Made by a program: the position numbers and the translations under genes. Under the pieces are notes generated by a model. That model worked only from the letters and a program-made list of their open reading frames with translations. It had not been told where the DNA came from and ran no database searches. Of a stretch of 64,000 nt of DNA, positions 27,170-35,139 are shown one piece after another. The stretch's first letter is position 1. Each line of letters begins with the position of its first letter. The stretch is from Halanaerobium saccharolyticum subsp. saccharolyticum DSM 6643 (lineage in GTDB: Bacteria > Bacillota > Halanaerobiia > Halanaerobiales > Halanaerobiaceae): contig NZ_CAUI01000021.1 of the NCBI RefSeq assembly GCF_000350165.1, positions 186,001 to 250,000 on the forward strand. The letters are read 5' to 3'.

Positions 27170-29020
27170 ATGACAGATAATGAATATAGTAAAAAACATA
27201 TTGAAGCCCAGTTGAAGGAGCTTCCCCGCCAGCCCGGGGTTTATCTGATGAAAGATGAAACGGGAATGATTATTTATGTAGGGAAGGCTAAATCTCTCCG
27301 CAGCCGGGTTCGTTCTTATTTTCGCAAAAATGATCAGACTTATAAAACCAGAATGCTGGTTAAATATATAGATGATTTTGATTATATAATGACTGATACA
27401 GAAGTGGAAGCTTATATCTTAGAGGCTAATTTAATTAAAAAACATCAGCCTAAATTTAATATTCGGCTTAAAGATGATAAGACATATCCTTTTATTAAAG
27501 TAACTAAAAATGTTGATTTTCCAAGAGTTTTTAAAACTAGGATAGTAAAAAATGATGGAGCAGAATATTTTGGTCCATTTGCTGATGTGGATGCAATTTA
27601 TAAGACTTTAGATGTAATTAAGGATATTTTTAAACTCAGAAGCTGCAAAAAAGAATTAAAAGCAGATCAACCGGAAGAGCGTCCTTGTTTAAATTTTCAT
27701 ATAGACAAGTGTCTGGGTCCTTGTATTGGAGCAGTTGGTAAGGAAGATTATCATGAATTAATCGATCAGGTCTGTCTGTTTTTATCCGGACGTCAAAAAG
27801 AATTGAAACAGCAGGTTGAAGAAAAAATGAAGGAAGCGGCAGCTGAAAGAAATTTTGAAAAGGCAGCCCGTTTTCGAGATGCACTGCAGGCTTTTGAGAA
27901 GTTAAGTGAAAGCCAAAAAGTAATGACTGATAAAAATATTGATCAAGATGTAGTTGCTTTGGTTCAAAGTGAAGAGGATACTGCTTGTGCCCAGATGCTG
28001 CTTGTAAGAAATGGTCGGTTGATTGGTCAGGAATATTTTATTTTGCAGGGAACAGAAGAAGAAAGTAAGGCAGAAACGATGGCTTCATTTTTGCAGCAGT
28101 ATTATGAACAGGCTGCTGGAATTCCGGATGAACTTTTGTTAAATACAGAAATTAATTATCAAGATTTGCTGGCCGAACGCCTTGCAGATATTAAAGGAAA
28201 AAAAGTGAGTATTCAGTATCCTCAAAAAGGTGATAAAAAGAAGATGCTGCAGATGGCTGAGCGTAATGCTGAGCAAAATCTTAAAAAGGAAGATATACGC
28301 AGCAAATATGAAGAAAAAAGAACTTCAGGTGCAGTAGAAAAACTTGGAGAAATTTTGGGGATGAAAAATGATCCTTATCATATTGAAGGCTTTGATATAT
28401 CTAATATTCAGGGTACAGATTCAGTAGCTTCAATGGTAGTTTTTAAAAATGGTCGCCCTTCTAAGCAGGATTATCGTCGTTTTAAAATTAAAACTGTAGA
28501 AGGCCCAGATGATTTTTCCAGTATGAAAGAAGTTGTCGAAAGAAGATATGCTAGATTATTGCGGGAAGATAAGAAATTACCGGATTTGATATTAATAGAC
28601 GGGGGTAAAGGGCAGCTAAGTGCTGCTTATGAAATTTTAGAGTTATTAGGAATAGAAGATCTTCCGATTATAGGACTGGCTAAACGAGAAGAAGAAATTT
28701 TTAAACCTGGAGAGAGTAAGCCTATAACTTTACCACATCACACTCCAACTCTGCAGCTGCTGCAGCGGGTGAGAGATGAAGCGCATCGTTTTGCAGTTAG
28801 CTATCACCGCAAGTTAAGATCACGTAGATTAACTCATTCAATGTTAGATGAGATTCCGGGAGTAGGAGAGACCAGACGGAATGCTCTGCTGCAGCATTTT
28901 GGTTCTCTGGCTAAAATTAGAGAAGCTAAGATCTGGCAGTTAAAAGAAGTAGATGGTATAAGTGGAAAAACGGCCCGCAAAATTTATGATTATTTAAGAG
29001 ATAATATGAGAGCTTATTAA
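27170..29020 (+). CDS. uvrC: Excinuclease ABC subunit C
   Basis: The dual-incision nuclease of excision repair. I choose ATG 27170 (SD AAAGG at 27156-27160), since longer in-frame readings extend into the transposase element; this gives 616 residues, normal for UvrC. Domains in order: GIY-YIG nuclease (PGVYLMKDETGMIIYVGKAKS, residues about 15-95) and a Cys cluster around CKKELKADQPEERPC. Next come the UVR motif (about 205-240), the RNase H-like nuclease (DISNIQGTDSVASMVVF and LILIDGGKGQL), and tandem helix-hairpin-helix motifs (LDEIPGVGETRRNALLQHFGS). The start lies only 20 bp from the right repeat of the transposase element, so its translation signals may derive partly from it. Confidence 0.97.
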   Translation: MTDNEYSKKHIEAQLKELPRQPGVYLMKDETGMIIYVGKAKSLRSRVRSYFRKNDQTYKTRMLVKYIDDFDYIMTDTEVEAYILEANLIKKHQPKFNIRLKDDKTYPFIKVTKNVDFPRVFKTRIVKNDGAEYFGPFADVDAIYKTLDVIKDIFKLRSCKKELKADQPEERPCLNFHIDKCLGPCIGAVGKEDYHELIDQVCLFLSGRQKELKQQVEEKMKEAAAERNFEKAARFRDALQAFEKLSESQKVMTDKNIDQDVVALVQSEEDTACAQMLLVRNGRLIGQEYFILQGTEEESKAETMASFLQQYYEQAAGIPDELLLNTEINYQDLLAERLADIKGKKVSIQYPQKGDKKKMLQMAERNAEQNLKKEDIRSKYEEKRTSGAVEKLGEILGMKNDPYHIEGFDISNIQGTDSVASMVVFKNGRPSKQDYRRFKIKTVEGPDDFSSMKEVVERRYARLLREDKKLPDLILIDGGKGQLSAAYEILELLGIEDLPIIGLAKREEEIFKPGESKPITLPHHTPTLQLLQRVRDEAHRFAVSYHRKLRSRRLTHSMLDEIPGVGETRRNALLQHFGSLAKIREAKIWQLKEVDGISGKTARKIYDYLRDNMRAY

Positions 29021-29080
29021 AAAAAATTAAAATTTTTGCAGGAGATTTGATCTCAGTCTTGAAGTTGTAATATAGAGCAT

Positions 29081-29093
29081 CTGATATATCACA
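29081..29093 (+). promoter_or_regulatory. Candidate GntR operator upstream of its own gene
   Basis: CTGATATATCACA contains the perfect 10-bp palindrome TGATATATCA (29082-29091), 23 bp before the GntR start codon. The identical 13-mer recurs at 29889-29901 ahead of the glucosidase operon, implying autoregulation plus control of that operon. Confidence 0.6.
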
Positions 29094-29115
29094 GAAAATA
29101 TTAGGAAGTGTTATT

Positions 29116-29742
29116 ATGGTTATTAATAAACAAAGCTTGACAGATCAGGTATATACAATGATCAAAGAACAGATTTTAAATAGAGAATTAGAACTTGGTG
29201 AACAGCTTAATACTAGAAAAATAGCTGAGGAGAATGGTATTTCTCTGATGCCTGTAAGAGATGCATTGCGCCGACTGGCAAATGAAGAACTTGTAGAAAA
29301 CAAGCCACGTGTAGGATTTTTTGTCAAGAATTTTTCTGAAGCAGAGATTAATAATATTTTAGAAGTTAGAAAGATGCATGAATTATACTGTCTTGATAAT
29401 TATTTTGATCAAATAGATAAAAAAGAGTTAGCTAAACTTAAGGAAAAATTTAAAAATGGCAACCAGAAATATTTTAGTAATTATGATACTCAGCTGCATA
29501 AAGAGGTTATTTTTGCCTCAAATAATGATTATTTGATTGACAGTTATTTAAAGATGATTAATCATTATACTATGCTTTTTAGTTATTTAAATTATAAGAG
29601 ATCTGAAACATCTAGACAGGAACATATAAGGTTAATAGATTGCATTCTGGAAGGAAATAAAGAAAAGGCCCGCAGTATTTTATTCAGGCACCTAGATCAA
29701 GTTCAAATTTCAGAGGACGCTGAAATTAAAAAAAGAACTTAA
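29116..29742 (+). CDS. GntR family transcriptional regulator (FadR/VanR subfamily, FCD domain)
   Basis: A 208-residue regulator with an N-terminal winged helix (SLTDQVYTMIKEQILNRELELG, then RKIAEENGISLMPVRDALRRL). An all-helical FCD ligand domain follows (ILEVRKMHELYCLDNYF, then HKEVIFASNNDYLIDSYLKMI and a final RHLDQ). FCD regulators usually bind sugar acids or carboxylates and repress adjacent genes. It starts at ATG 29116 with SD GGAAG and stands between uvrC and the alpha-glucoside operon. The shared 13-bp motif makes it the likely regulator of that operon. An acid ligand would fit the decayed dgoD-like gene and the downstream IlvD/Edd dehydratase better than a glucoside. Confidence 0.9.
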   Translation: MVINKQSLTDQVYTMIKEQILNRELELGEQLNTRKIAEENGISLMPVRDALRRLANEELVENKPRVGFFVKNFSEAEINNILEVRKMHELYCLDNYFDQIDKKELAKLKEKFKNGNQKYFSNYDTQLHKEVIFASNNDYLIDSYLKMINHYTMLFSYLNYKRSETSRQEHIRLIDCILEGNKEKARSILFRHLDQVQISEDAEIKKRT

Positions 29743-29757
29743 AAAATTGAAAAAGAT

Positions 29758-29781
29758 TGTAAATTAAAGGTGTAATTTACA
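29758..29781 (+). repeat. Inverted repeat after gntR
   Basis: TGTAAATTA (29758-29766) and TAATTTACA (29773-29781) are perfect complements around AAGGTG, 15 bp after the gntR stop. No T-run follows, so it is an unlikely terminator; it could be a protein-binding site. Confidence 0.5.
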
Positions 29782-29888
29782 GTTAAATATTATAATAATA
29801 AAAATAAAAAGAAAATTACAATTTAATTGGCATTACTTATAAATAATGTAGTTAAGTCTTTATTTAAAATAAAAAAATTTTATTTAAT

Positions 29889-29946
29889 CTGATATATCAC
29901 ATATCAAATAAAGAATATTTGATGTCAAAAAAGCTAATAAGATAAT
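29889..29946 (+). promoter_or_regulatory. Operator and promoter region of the alpha-glucoside operon
   Basis: This 58-bp stretch holds the second copy of CTGATATATCACA (29889-29901). A perfect 8-bp inverted repeat follows immediately, ATCAAATA (29903-29910) and TATTTGAT (29916-29923). A plausible promoter, TTGATG (29919-29924), 16 nt, GATAAT (29941-29946), has its -35 inside that repeat. The gene-free interval 29743-30008 otherwise contains only the inverted repeat at 29758 and AT-rich sequence. Confidence 0.5.
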
Positions 29947-30008
29947 AAAGTTTGATTATAATTTTAAAAATTTAATTTGGTTTATCTTTTAGGGCGGAGC
30001 TGATAGTT

Positions 30009-30184
30009 TTGAAAATTACTAAGTTAGAATTATTTAAAGTTCCATAACTCTGGCTTTTTCTTAAAATATCAACTAATTAGGAAATTTTCAGCTGGGAGAA
30101 CCTGAAGTTGAAAGTAAGACTGATAATGGGGGATGGGTATATCAAGATAAATATTCCCTAAAAAAAACATCTTTCAGATATTAA
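30009..30184 (+). pseudogene. Decayed N-terminal remnant of a D-galactonate dehydratase-like (mandelate racemase family) gene
   Basis: After an SD-like AGGGCGGAG, TTG 30009 opens MKITKLELFKVP. It is interrupted by TAA at 30045 and resumes in frame as LWLFLKISTN, then TAG at 30078 and EIFSW. A one-base deletion shifts the frame to EPEVESK from 30098. Read through, this matches the N-terminus of DgoD-type enolase-superfamily enzymes, whose start resembles MKITK...VPPRWLFLKIETDEG...GWGEPV. Two stops plus one frameshift within about 100 bp show it is dead. The remaining frame runs on to TAA 30182 as a sequence I cannot place, so most of the gene is deleted. It sits directly upstream of the first alpha-glucosidase. 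Confidence 0.6.
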
Positions 30185-30209
30185 ATCATAAGATTAAAGG
30201 AGGAATATT

Positions 30210-31832
30210 TTGAATAGAAAATGGTGGAAAGAAGCAGTTGTTTATCAAATTTATCCAAGGAGTTTTAATGATAGTAACGATGATGGAATTGGGGACTTAA
30301 GGGGTATAATAGAAAAAATTGATTATATAGAAGACTTAGGTGTAGATGTTATTTGGTTAACTCCAATAAATGAATCACCAAATTATGATAATGGTTATGA
30401 TATAAGTGATTATAAAAAAATAATGAAAGAATTTGGAACTTTAAATGATTTTAAAAGTTTATTAAAAGAAGCTAAAAAAAGAGATATTAAGATTATAATA
30501 GATTTGGTTATGAATCATACATCTCATAAACATATCTGGTTTCAAAATTCTAAAAAAGAATTGAATAAAAAAAATGATTACTATATTTGGAAAAAACAAA
30601 AACCTAATAATTGGAAATCGTTTTTTTCTGGTCCAGCCTGGGAATATGATGAAGAACGTGATGAATATTATTTACATTTATATTCTAAAGAACAGCCTGA
30701 TTTGAATTGGGAGAATGAAGATGTAAAGAACGAATTCAAAAAAATAATTAATTGGTGGATAGATCTAGGAGTTTCTGGATTTAGATTAGATGCTATTCAT
30801 CATTTGGGAAAAAGTCAAGAATTTACAGATATAAATATTAATGATTTTGATGATGAAAGCCAGCTTTTTGCAGCTCCAGAATATACTCATAGAAAAAAAG
30901 TTCATGAATTATTAAATGAATTTAATGAAGAATTATTTACTCCTAATAATCTTATGACTGTTGGAGAAATAGGTTATGCTGATTTAGATACAGCCTATAA
31001 TTATACATGTGAAGAAAATAAAGAAGTTAATATGGTAGTTCAGTTTGATCATTTAAAACTTCCTGACTTTAAAGGACATAACCTTGATAATTTTAAAAAA
31101 ATTCAACAGAATTGGTATGATAAATTATTTAAAAATGCTTGGATTGCTCAATATCTAGAAAATCATGATCAACCGCGTTCAATTACAAAATATGGAGATG
31201 CAAATTTCAGAAGAGAATCAGGAACTTTATTAGCTACAATGTTATTAACATTACCTGGGACTCCATTTATTTATCAGGGGCAAGAGATTGGAATGACAAA
31301 TGTAGACTTTGATTCTATAGAGGACTATGATGATATAAAAACTATTAATAAATACTGGGACTTAATTGAAACTGGTTATTCTGAAGAAGATTTTTTCCAA
31401 AAATTGAAGTATAAAAGTAGAGATAATGCACGTACACCTATGCAGTGGACAGCTGAAAAGTATGCCGGCTTTAGTAATACCAAACCTTGGCTTAAAATTA
31501 ATCCTAATTATAAAAAGATAAATGTTAAATCAGCTCAGAATGATGAGAATTCTATATTAGAAACATATAAAAAATTAATTAATTTAAGAAAAAAATATAG
31601 TAATTGTTTAGTTTATGGATCATATAAAGAAATAAGTTCTGGAAATAATAAATATATATATTTGAGAAAGTCCAAGACAACTAAAATGAAAATAATATTG
31701 AATTTTTCAGATTCTGAAATAGAATTAGATCAAAATATATCTGAAGATTATAAATTAGTTTTTAATAATTATAATAATCAAGTTGATCATTTGTGCCCTT
31801 ATGAAGCACAAATTTTAATAAAAAAAATTTAA
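30210..31832 (+). CDS. GH13 alpha-glucosidase, probably alpha-1,4-type
   Basis: A cytoplasmic glycoside hydrolase of the oligo-1,6-glucosidase/maltase subfamily, 540 residues. It starts at TTG 30210 with SD AAGGAGGA. Conserved regions: DLVMNHTS, the nucleophile Asp194 in GFRLDAIHH, the acid/base Glu253 in TVGEIG, and the third carboxylate Asp320 in ENHDQPR. The residue after the nucleophile is Ala195; in this family Ala or Thr there goes with alpha-1,4 cleavage and Val with alpha-1,6. No signal peptide is present, so it acts on imported oligosaccharides. It leads the operon containing a binding protein, two permeases and a second glucosidase. Family certain; linkage preference inferred from one position. 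Confidence 0.93.
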   Translation: MNRKWWKEAVVYQIYPRSFNDSNDDGIGDLRGIIEKIDYIEDLGVDVIWLTPINESPNYDNGYDISDYKKIMKEFGTLNDFKSLLKEAKKRDIKIIIDLVMNHTSHKHIWFQNSKKELNKKNDYYIWKKQKPNNWKSFFSGPAWEYDEERDEYYLHLYSKEQPDLNWENEDVKNEFKKIINWWIDLGVSGFRLDAIHHLGKSQEFTDININDFDDESQLFAAPEYTHRKKVHELLNEFNEELFTPNNLMTVGEIGYADLDTAYNYTCEENKEVNMVVQFDHLKLPDFKGHNLDNFKKIQQNWYDKLFKNAWIAQYLENHDQPRSITKYGDANFRRESGTLLATMLLTLPGTPFIYQGQEIGMTNVDFDSIEDYDDIKTINKYWDLIETGYSEEDFFQKLKYKSRDNARTPMQWTAEKYAGFSNTKPWLKINPNYKKINVKSAQNDENSILETYKKLINLRKKYSNCLVYGSYKEISSGNNKYIYLRKSKTTKMKIILNFSDSEIELDQNISEDYKLVFNNYNNQVDHLCPYEAQILIKKI

Positions 31833-31907
31833 GGAAAGGGGGATAGTTATTAAGTGTTTTTGAGTATAGTATGAACATATTAACTTAAAATATAGGAGGA
31901 TTAAAAA

Positions 31908-33188
31908 ATGAAAAGATTAATTAAAATTTCACTTTTCTCATTATTGATTATTTCACTATTTTCAATACCTTTATTAGCTCAGGACCAAGAGATTGTAACT
32001 ATAGCTGTTGGTGGTAATTCAGTTGATTCAGCTAAAGAACTTGCCAATATGTATATGGAGAAAAATCCTGAAACTAATGTAGAGATATTAGAAACTCCTT
32101 CATCATCCACTGAAAGACTAGATTTATATCTACAGTTTTTTGAGGCGAAAAGTTCTGAGGTGGATGTTTATACTGTTGATGTTGTTTGGCCAGGAATATT
32201 AGCTGATCATTTAATAGACTTTAATGATTATGGTGCTGAAAAAATTGTTGATAAACATTTTGATGCCATAGTAGAAAATAATACGTTAGATGGTCGACTG
32301 ATAGCAATGCCCTGGTATACTGATGGAGGATTATTATATTACAGAACAGATTTATTAGAAGAATATGGTTATGATGCTCCTCCGAAAACTTGGGATAAAT
32401 TGGAAGAGATGGCTGCAACTATTCAAGCTGGAGAAAGAGAAAAAGGTAATCAAGATTTCTGGGGATTCTTATGGCAAGGAAATGCTTATGAAGGTTTAAC
32501 TTGTGATGCTTTAGAATGGGTTGCATCACATAATGGTGGTCAAATTGTAAATAGTAATAAAGAAATTACTATTTATAATGATCAGGCAATTAAGGCTATT
32601 GATAGGGCTGCTTCTTGGGTTGGAGAGATTAGTCCTCCTTCCGTAACTGGATTGCAAGAAGAAAGTTCTAGACATATTTGGCAAAATGGTAATGCCGCCT
32701 TTATAAGGAATTGGCCATATATATATAGTTTAGGAAATTCTGAAGATAGCGCTATTAAAGGTAAATTTGATGTTTCTCCGCTTCCGGGTGATGAACCAGG
32801 AATGTCAGCTTCTACTTTAGGTGGATGGCAGCTTGCAGTAAGTAAATACAGTCAAAATAAAGAGGCTGCAGCTGATGTAGCAATGTTTATGGCATCGGAA
32901 AAGGCACAAAAATATCGTGCAATTGAAGAGTCATACAATCCAACTATTAAATCATTATATGAAGATGAAGAAGTTTTAGCAGCAAGGCCCTTTTTTGAAG
33001 ACTTATATGGAGTATTTATGAATGCAGTTCCAAGACCTTCAACTGTGACTGCTCCTAATTATAATGAAGTATCTACAAGTTTCTTTCAGTCAGTACATTC
33101 TGTTTTGAATGGAGAACAGGAAGCAGCAGAAGCATTAGGAAATTTACAATATGAAATTCAAGATATTACTGGATTTGAAATTAAATAG
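31908..33188 (+). CDS. ABC transporter sugar-binding protein (alpha-glucoside/trehalose type)
   Basis: A family-1 extracellular solute-binding protein of 426 residues with a signal peptide at 1-25 (ISLFSLLIISLFSIPLLA) and no lipobox Cys. ITIAVGG-like, DVYTVDVVWPGILADHLIDF, MPWYTDGGLLYYRTDLLEEYG and NAAFIRNWPYIYSL segments resemble AglE/ThuE/LpqY proteins that bind alpha-glucosides or trehalose. The genetic context of two alpha-glucosidases agrees. The gene has a strong SD (TAGGAGG). A perfect 17-bp hairpin directly after it probably keeps its transcript more abundant than that of the permeases. The exact sugar is unknown. Confidence 0.9.
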   Translation: MKRLIKISLFSLLIISLFSIPLLAQDQEIVTIAVGGNSVDSAKELANMYMEKNPETNVEILETPSSSTERLDLYLQFFEAKSSEVDVYTVDVVWPGILADHLIDFNDYGAEKIVDKHFDAIVENNTLDGRLIAMPWYTDGGLLYYRTDLLEEYGYDAPPKTWDKLEEMAATIQAGEREKGNQDFWGFLWQGNAYEGLTCDALEWVASHNGGQIVNSNKEITIYNDQAIKAIDRAASWVGEISPPSVTGLQEESSRHIWQNGNAAFIRNWPYIYSLGNSEDSAIKGKFDVSPLPGDEPGMSASTLGGWQLAVSKYSQNKEAAADVAMFMASEKAQKYRAIEESYNPTIKSLYEDEEVLAARPFFEDLYGVFMNAVPRPSTVTAPNYNEVSTSFFQSVHSVLNGEQEAAEALGNLQYEIQDITGFEIK

Positions 33189-33200
33189 ATGACAGATATT

Positions 33201-33236
33201 ATCTTAGTTTTCCCTGATTTCAGGGAAAACTAAGAT
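33201..33236 (+). terminator. Intra-operon hairpin after the sugar-binding protein gene
   Basis: Perfect 17-base arms (33201-33217 and 33220-33236) close on a 2-nt centre (realistic loop four or more). The T-run after it is short, and the permease SD follows at once. Such hairpins between a binding-protein gene and permease genes typically stabilise the upstream mRNA or partially terminate. Confidence 0.75.
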
Positions 33237-33255
33237 TAATTTTAGGAGGTTTAAA

Positions 33256-34266
33256 ATGTCTCAAATTACTAACAATTTATTTAAAAAAGAACAAAGTTTA
33301 GCTTATAAAATGCTAATTCCAACAATATTAATTTTATTAATTGTGGCGGTTTATCCTTTAGGTCAAGTAGTTTATACAAGTTTTACTAATAGAGTATTTG
33401 CTGGGGTTGAAGAAACAGAATTTGTTGGTTTGGATAATTATACTTCTTTATTTTCTTTAACTATAAAAGAAATGCCTGAAGATACATATGCATTTGAAGT
33501 TCTTCCAAGAGAACCAAAGCGGTATAAAGAATTAAAAACATTCTCGCTTTTGAATAAACAATATGTTATAGGTTCTATTCATCCAGATTTTATCGAATCA
33601 ATTATAAACACTATTATTTTCACTTTTTTTGCTGTTTTTTTGGAAACGCTATTTGGATTTATAATTGCTTTAGTAGTTAATAGTAAATTTATTGGGAGAG
33701 GAGTTATGAGGGCAATAATGTTGTTGCCATGGGCAGTAATAACTGTTGTCTCAGCAAGAATATGGGAGTGGATATTATTTCCGAGTAGAATTGGATTTTT
33801 AAATATGTTTTTAAGTAAGTTAGGAATCGGAAACGGACAGATTTCTTTTTTGACTGAAAGTAGTTTGCAACTTCCTTCCTTAATTATGGTTGATGTATGG
33901 AAAACAACTCCATTTATGGCATTACTAATTCTAGCTGGTTTACAATTGATTCCAAATGAATTGTATGAAGCATCTCGAGTAGATGGGGCTGGAAAAGTAA
34001 AACAGTTTTTTTCTATAACACTTCCGTTATTAAAACCTTCATTAGCGGTGGCTTTAATATTTAGAACTCTAGCTTCACTAAGAGTTTTTGGTTTATTTCA
34101 GGTTTTAGTTGGACAGCAAAAATATTCAATGGCTAGTTATAATTATTATCAATTAATTGGTAATAGAGCTATGGGATTAGCCTCAGCAATAAGTGTAGTA
34201 ATCTTTATAATAATTTTCATCTTTGCTGTAATGTATATGAAAACCTTGGGGGTAGAAAACGAATGA
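33256..34266 (+). CDS. ABC transporter permease (CUT1, AglF/ThuF-like)
   Basis: A 336-residue sugar permease with a first TM helix at about residues 19-38. A longer than usual extracytoplasmic stretch of about 75 residues comes before TM2, which explains the extra length over typical 290-residue partners. The EAA loop is EASRVDGAGKVKQFFSITLPLL near residue 235. It starts at ATG 33256 with SD AGGAGG and overlaps the next permease by 4 bp (ATGA), indicating translational coupling. It pairs with the downstream permease to form the channel for the binding protein at 31.9 kb. No ATPase gene is present nearby. Confidence 0.9.
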   Translation: MSQITNNLFKKEQSLAYKMLIPTILILLIVAVYPLGQVVYTSFTNRVFAGVEETEFVGLDNYTSLFSLTIKEMPEDTYAFEVLPREPKRYKELKTFSLLNKQYVIGSIHPDFIESIINTIIFTFFAVFLETLFGFIIALVVNSKFIGRGVMRAIMLLPWAVITVVSARIWEWILFPSRIGFLNMFLSKLGIGNGQISFLTESSLQLPSLIMVDVWKTTPFMALLILAGLQLIPNELYEASRVDGAGKVKQFFSITLPLLKPSLAVALIFRTLASLRVFGLFQVLVGQQKYSMASYNYYQLIGNRAMGLASAISVVIFIIIFIFAVMYMKTLGVENE

Positions 34267-35129
34267 TTAAAAATCTAGATAAGATTATTCAAAACATATT
34301 ATTTGTTGCTGTTTTATTAATTATTGTAGTGTATTTGGTATTTCCATTTTATTGGGCAGTTAACTCATCTTTGAAAACAGAATCTCAATTACAGATGTCA
34401 CCAACTACAATTGTTCCTAAAAATACTGAGAATAATTCAGTTGATTTGTCATTTAAAAATTATATTAATATTTTTCGAAATGATCAATTTTTGAGAGGTA
34501 TGATTAATAGTACAATTGTAGCTATAAGCACAACAGTTTTATCTTTATTATCAGGTTCTTTTTCGGCATTTGCTCTTGGTAAATTAAGATTTAAAGGAAA
34601 AAAAATAACTTTATATACTATATTGGCTATGACTATGTTTCCACAGGTAACAGTATTATCTGGTTTATATGCAGTAATAAACACATTAAATATTGATGCT
34701 ATACCAAGTATGATACTATCATATATGATATTTACTTTACCGTTTACAACCTGGGTGATGACGTCATTTTTTAGAGAATTGCCAAAAGAATTAATGCAAT
34801 CAGCTCAAGTAGATGGAGCTACTCCCTTTCAAACATTTTATATGATTTTGCTACCTTTAACTGCTCCTGCTTTAGTTACTACAGGATTGCTGGCATTTAT
34901 TCAAGCTTGGAATGAATATCTATTTGCTTTAACCTTTACTTCCATTGATCCTGCAGCAAGAACTATACCTGTTGCAATAGCTTTATTTTCAGGGGAAGTT
35001 ACAAGACAAATACCTTATGGAGAAATAATGGCTGCTGCTGTCGTCGTAACTATTCCGATAGTATTACTTGTTTTTATTTTTCAAAAGAAAATAGTTGCTG
35101 GTCTAACTGCTGGTGCAATTAAAGGTTAA
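34263..35129 (+). CDS. ABC transporter permease (CUT1, AglG/ThuG-like)
   Basis: A 288-residue MalG-type permease with six predicted helices, first at about residues 13-35. The EAA-type loop is QSAQVDGATPFQTFYMILLPLT near residue 178. It ends with the family-typical VAGLTAGAIKG. It is translationally coupled to the preceding permease by an ATGA overlap, and its stop lies within the SD of the second glucosidase gene. The GA-I-KG ending and the length are standard for CUT1 inner-membrane components. Confidence 0.92.
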   Translation: MIKNLDKIIQNILFVAVLLIIVVYLVFPFYWAVNSSLKTESQLQMSPTTIVPKNTENNSVDLSFKNYINIFRNDQFLRGMINSTIVAISTTVLSLLSGSFSAFALGKLRFKGKKITLYTILAMTMFPQVTVLSGLYAVINTLNIDAIPSMILSYMIFTLPFTTWVMTSFFRELPKELMQSAQVDGATPFQTFYMILLPLTAPALVTTGLLAFIQAWNEYLFALTFTSIDPAARTIPVAIALFSGEVTRQIPYGEIMAAAVVVTIPIVLLVFIFQKKIVAGLTAGAIKG

Positions 35130-35139
35130 GGAGGACAAA

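Noticed and set aside
30098-30184. Open frame EPEVESK... to TAA 30182 as a real small gene
   Set aside because: It has no start codon with SD and continues the decayed dgoD-like sequence after a frameshift.
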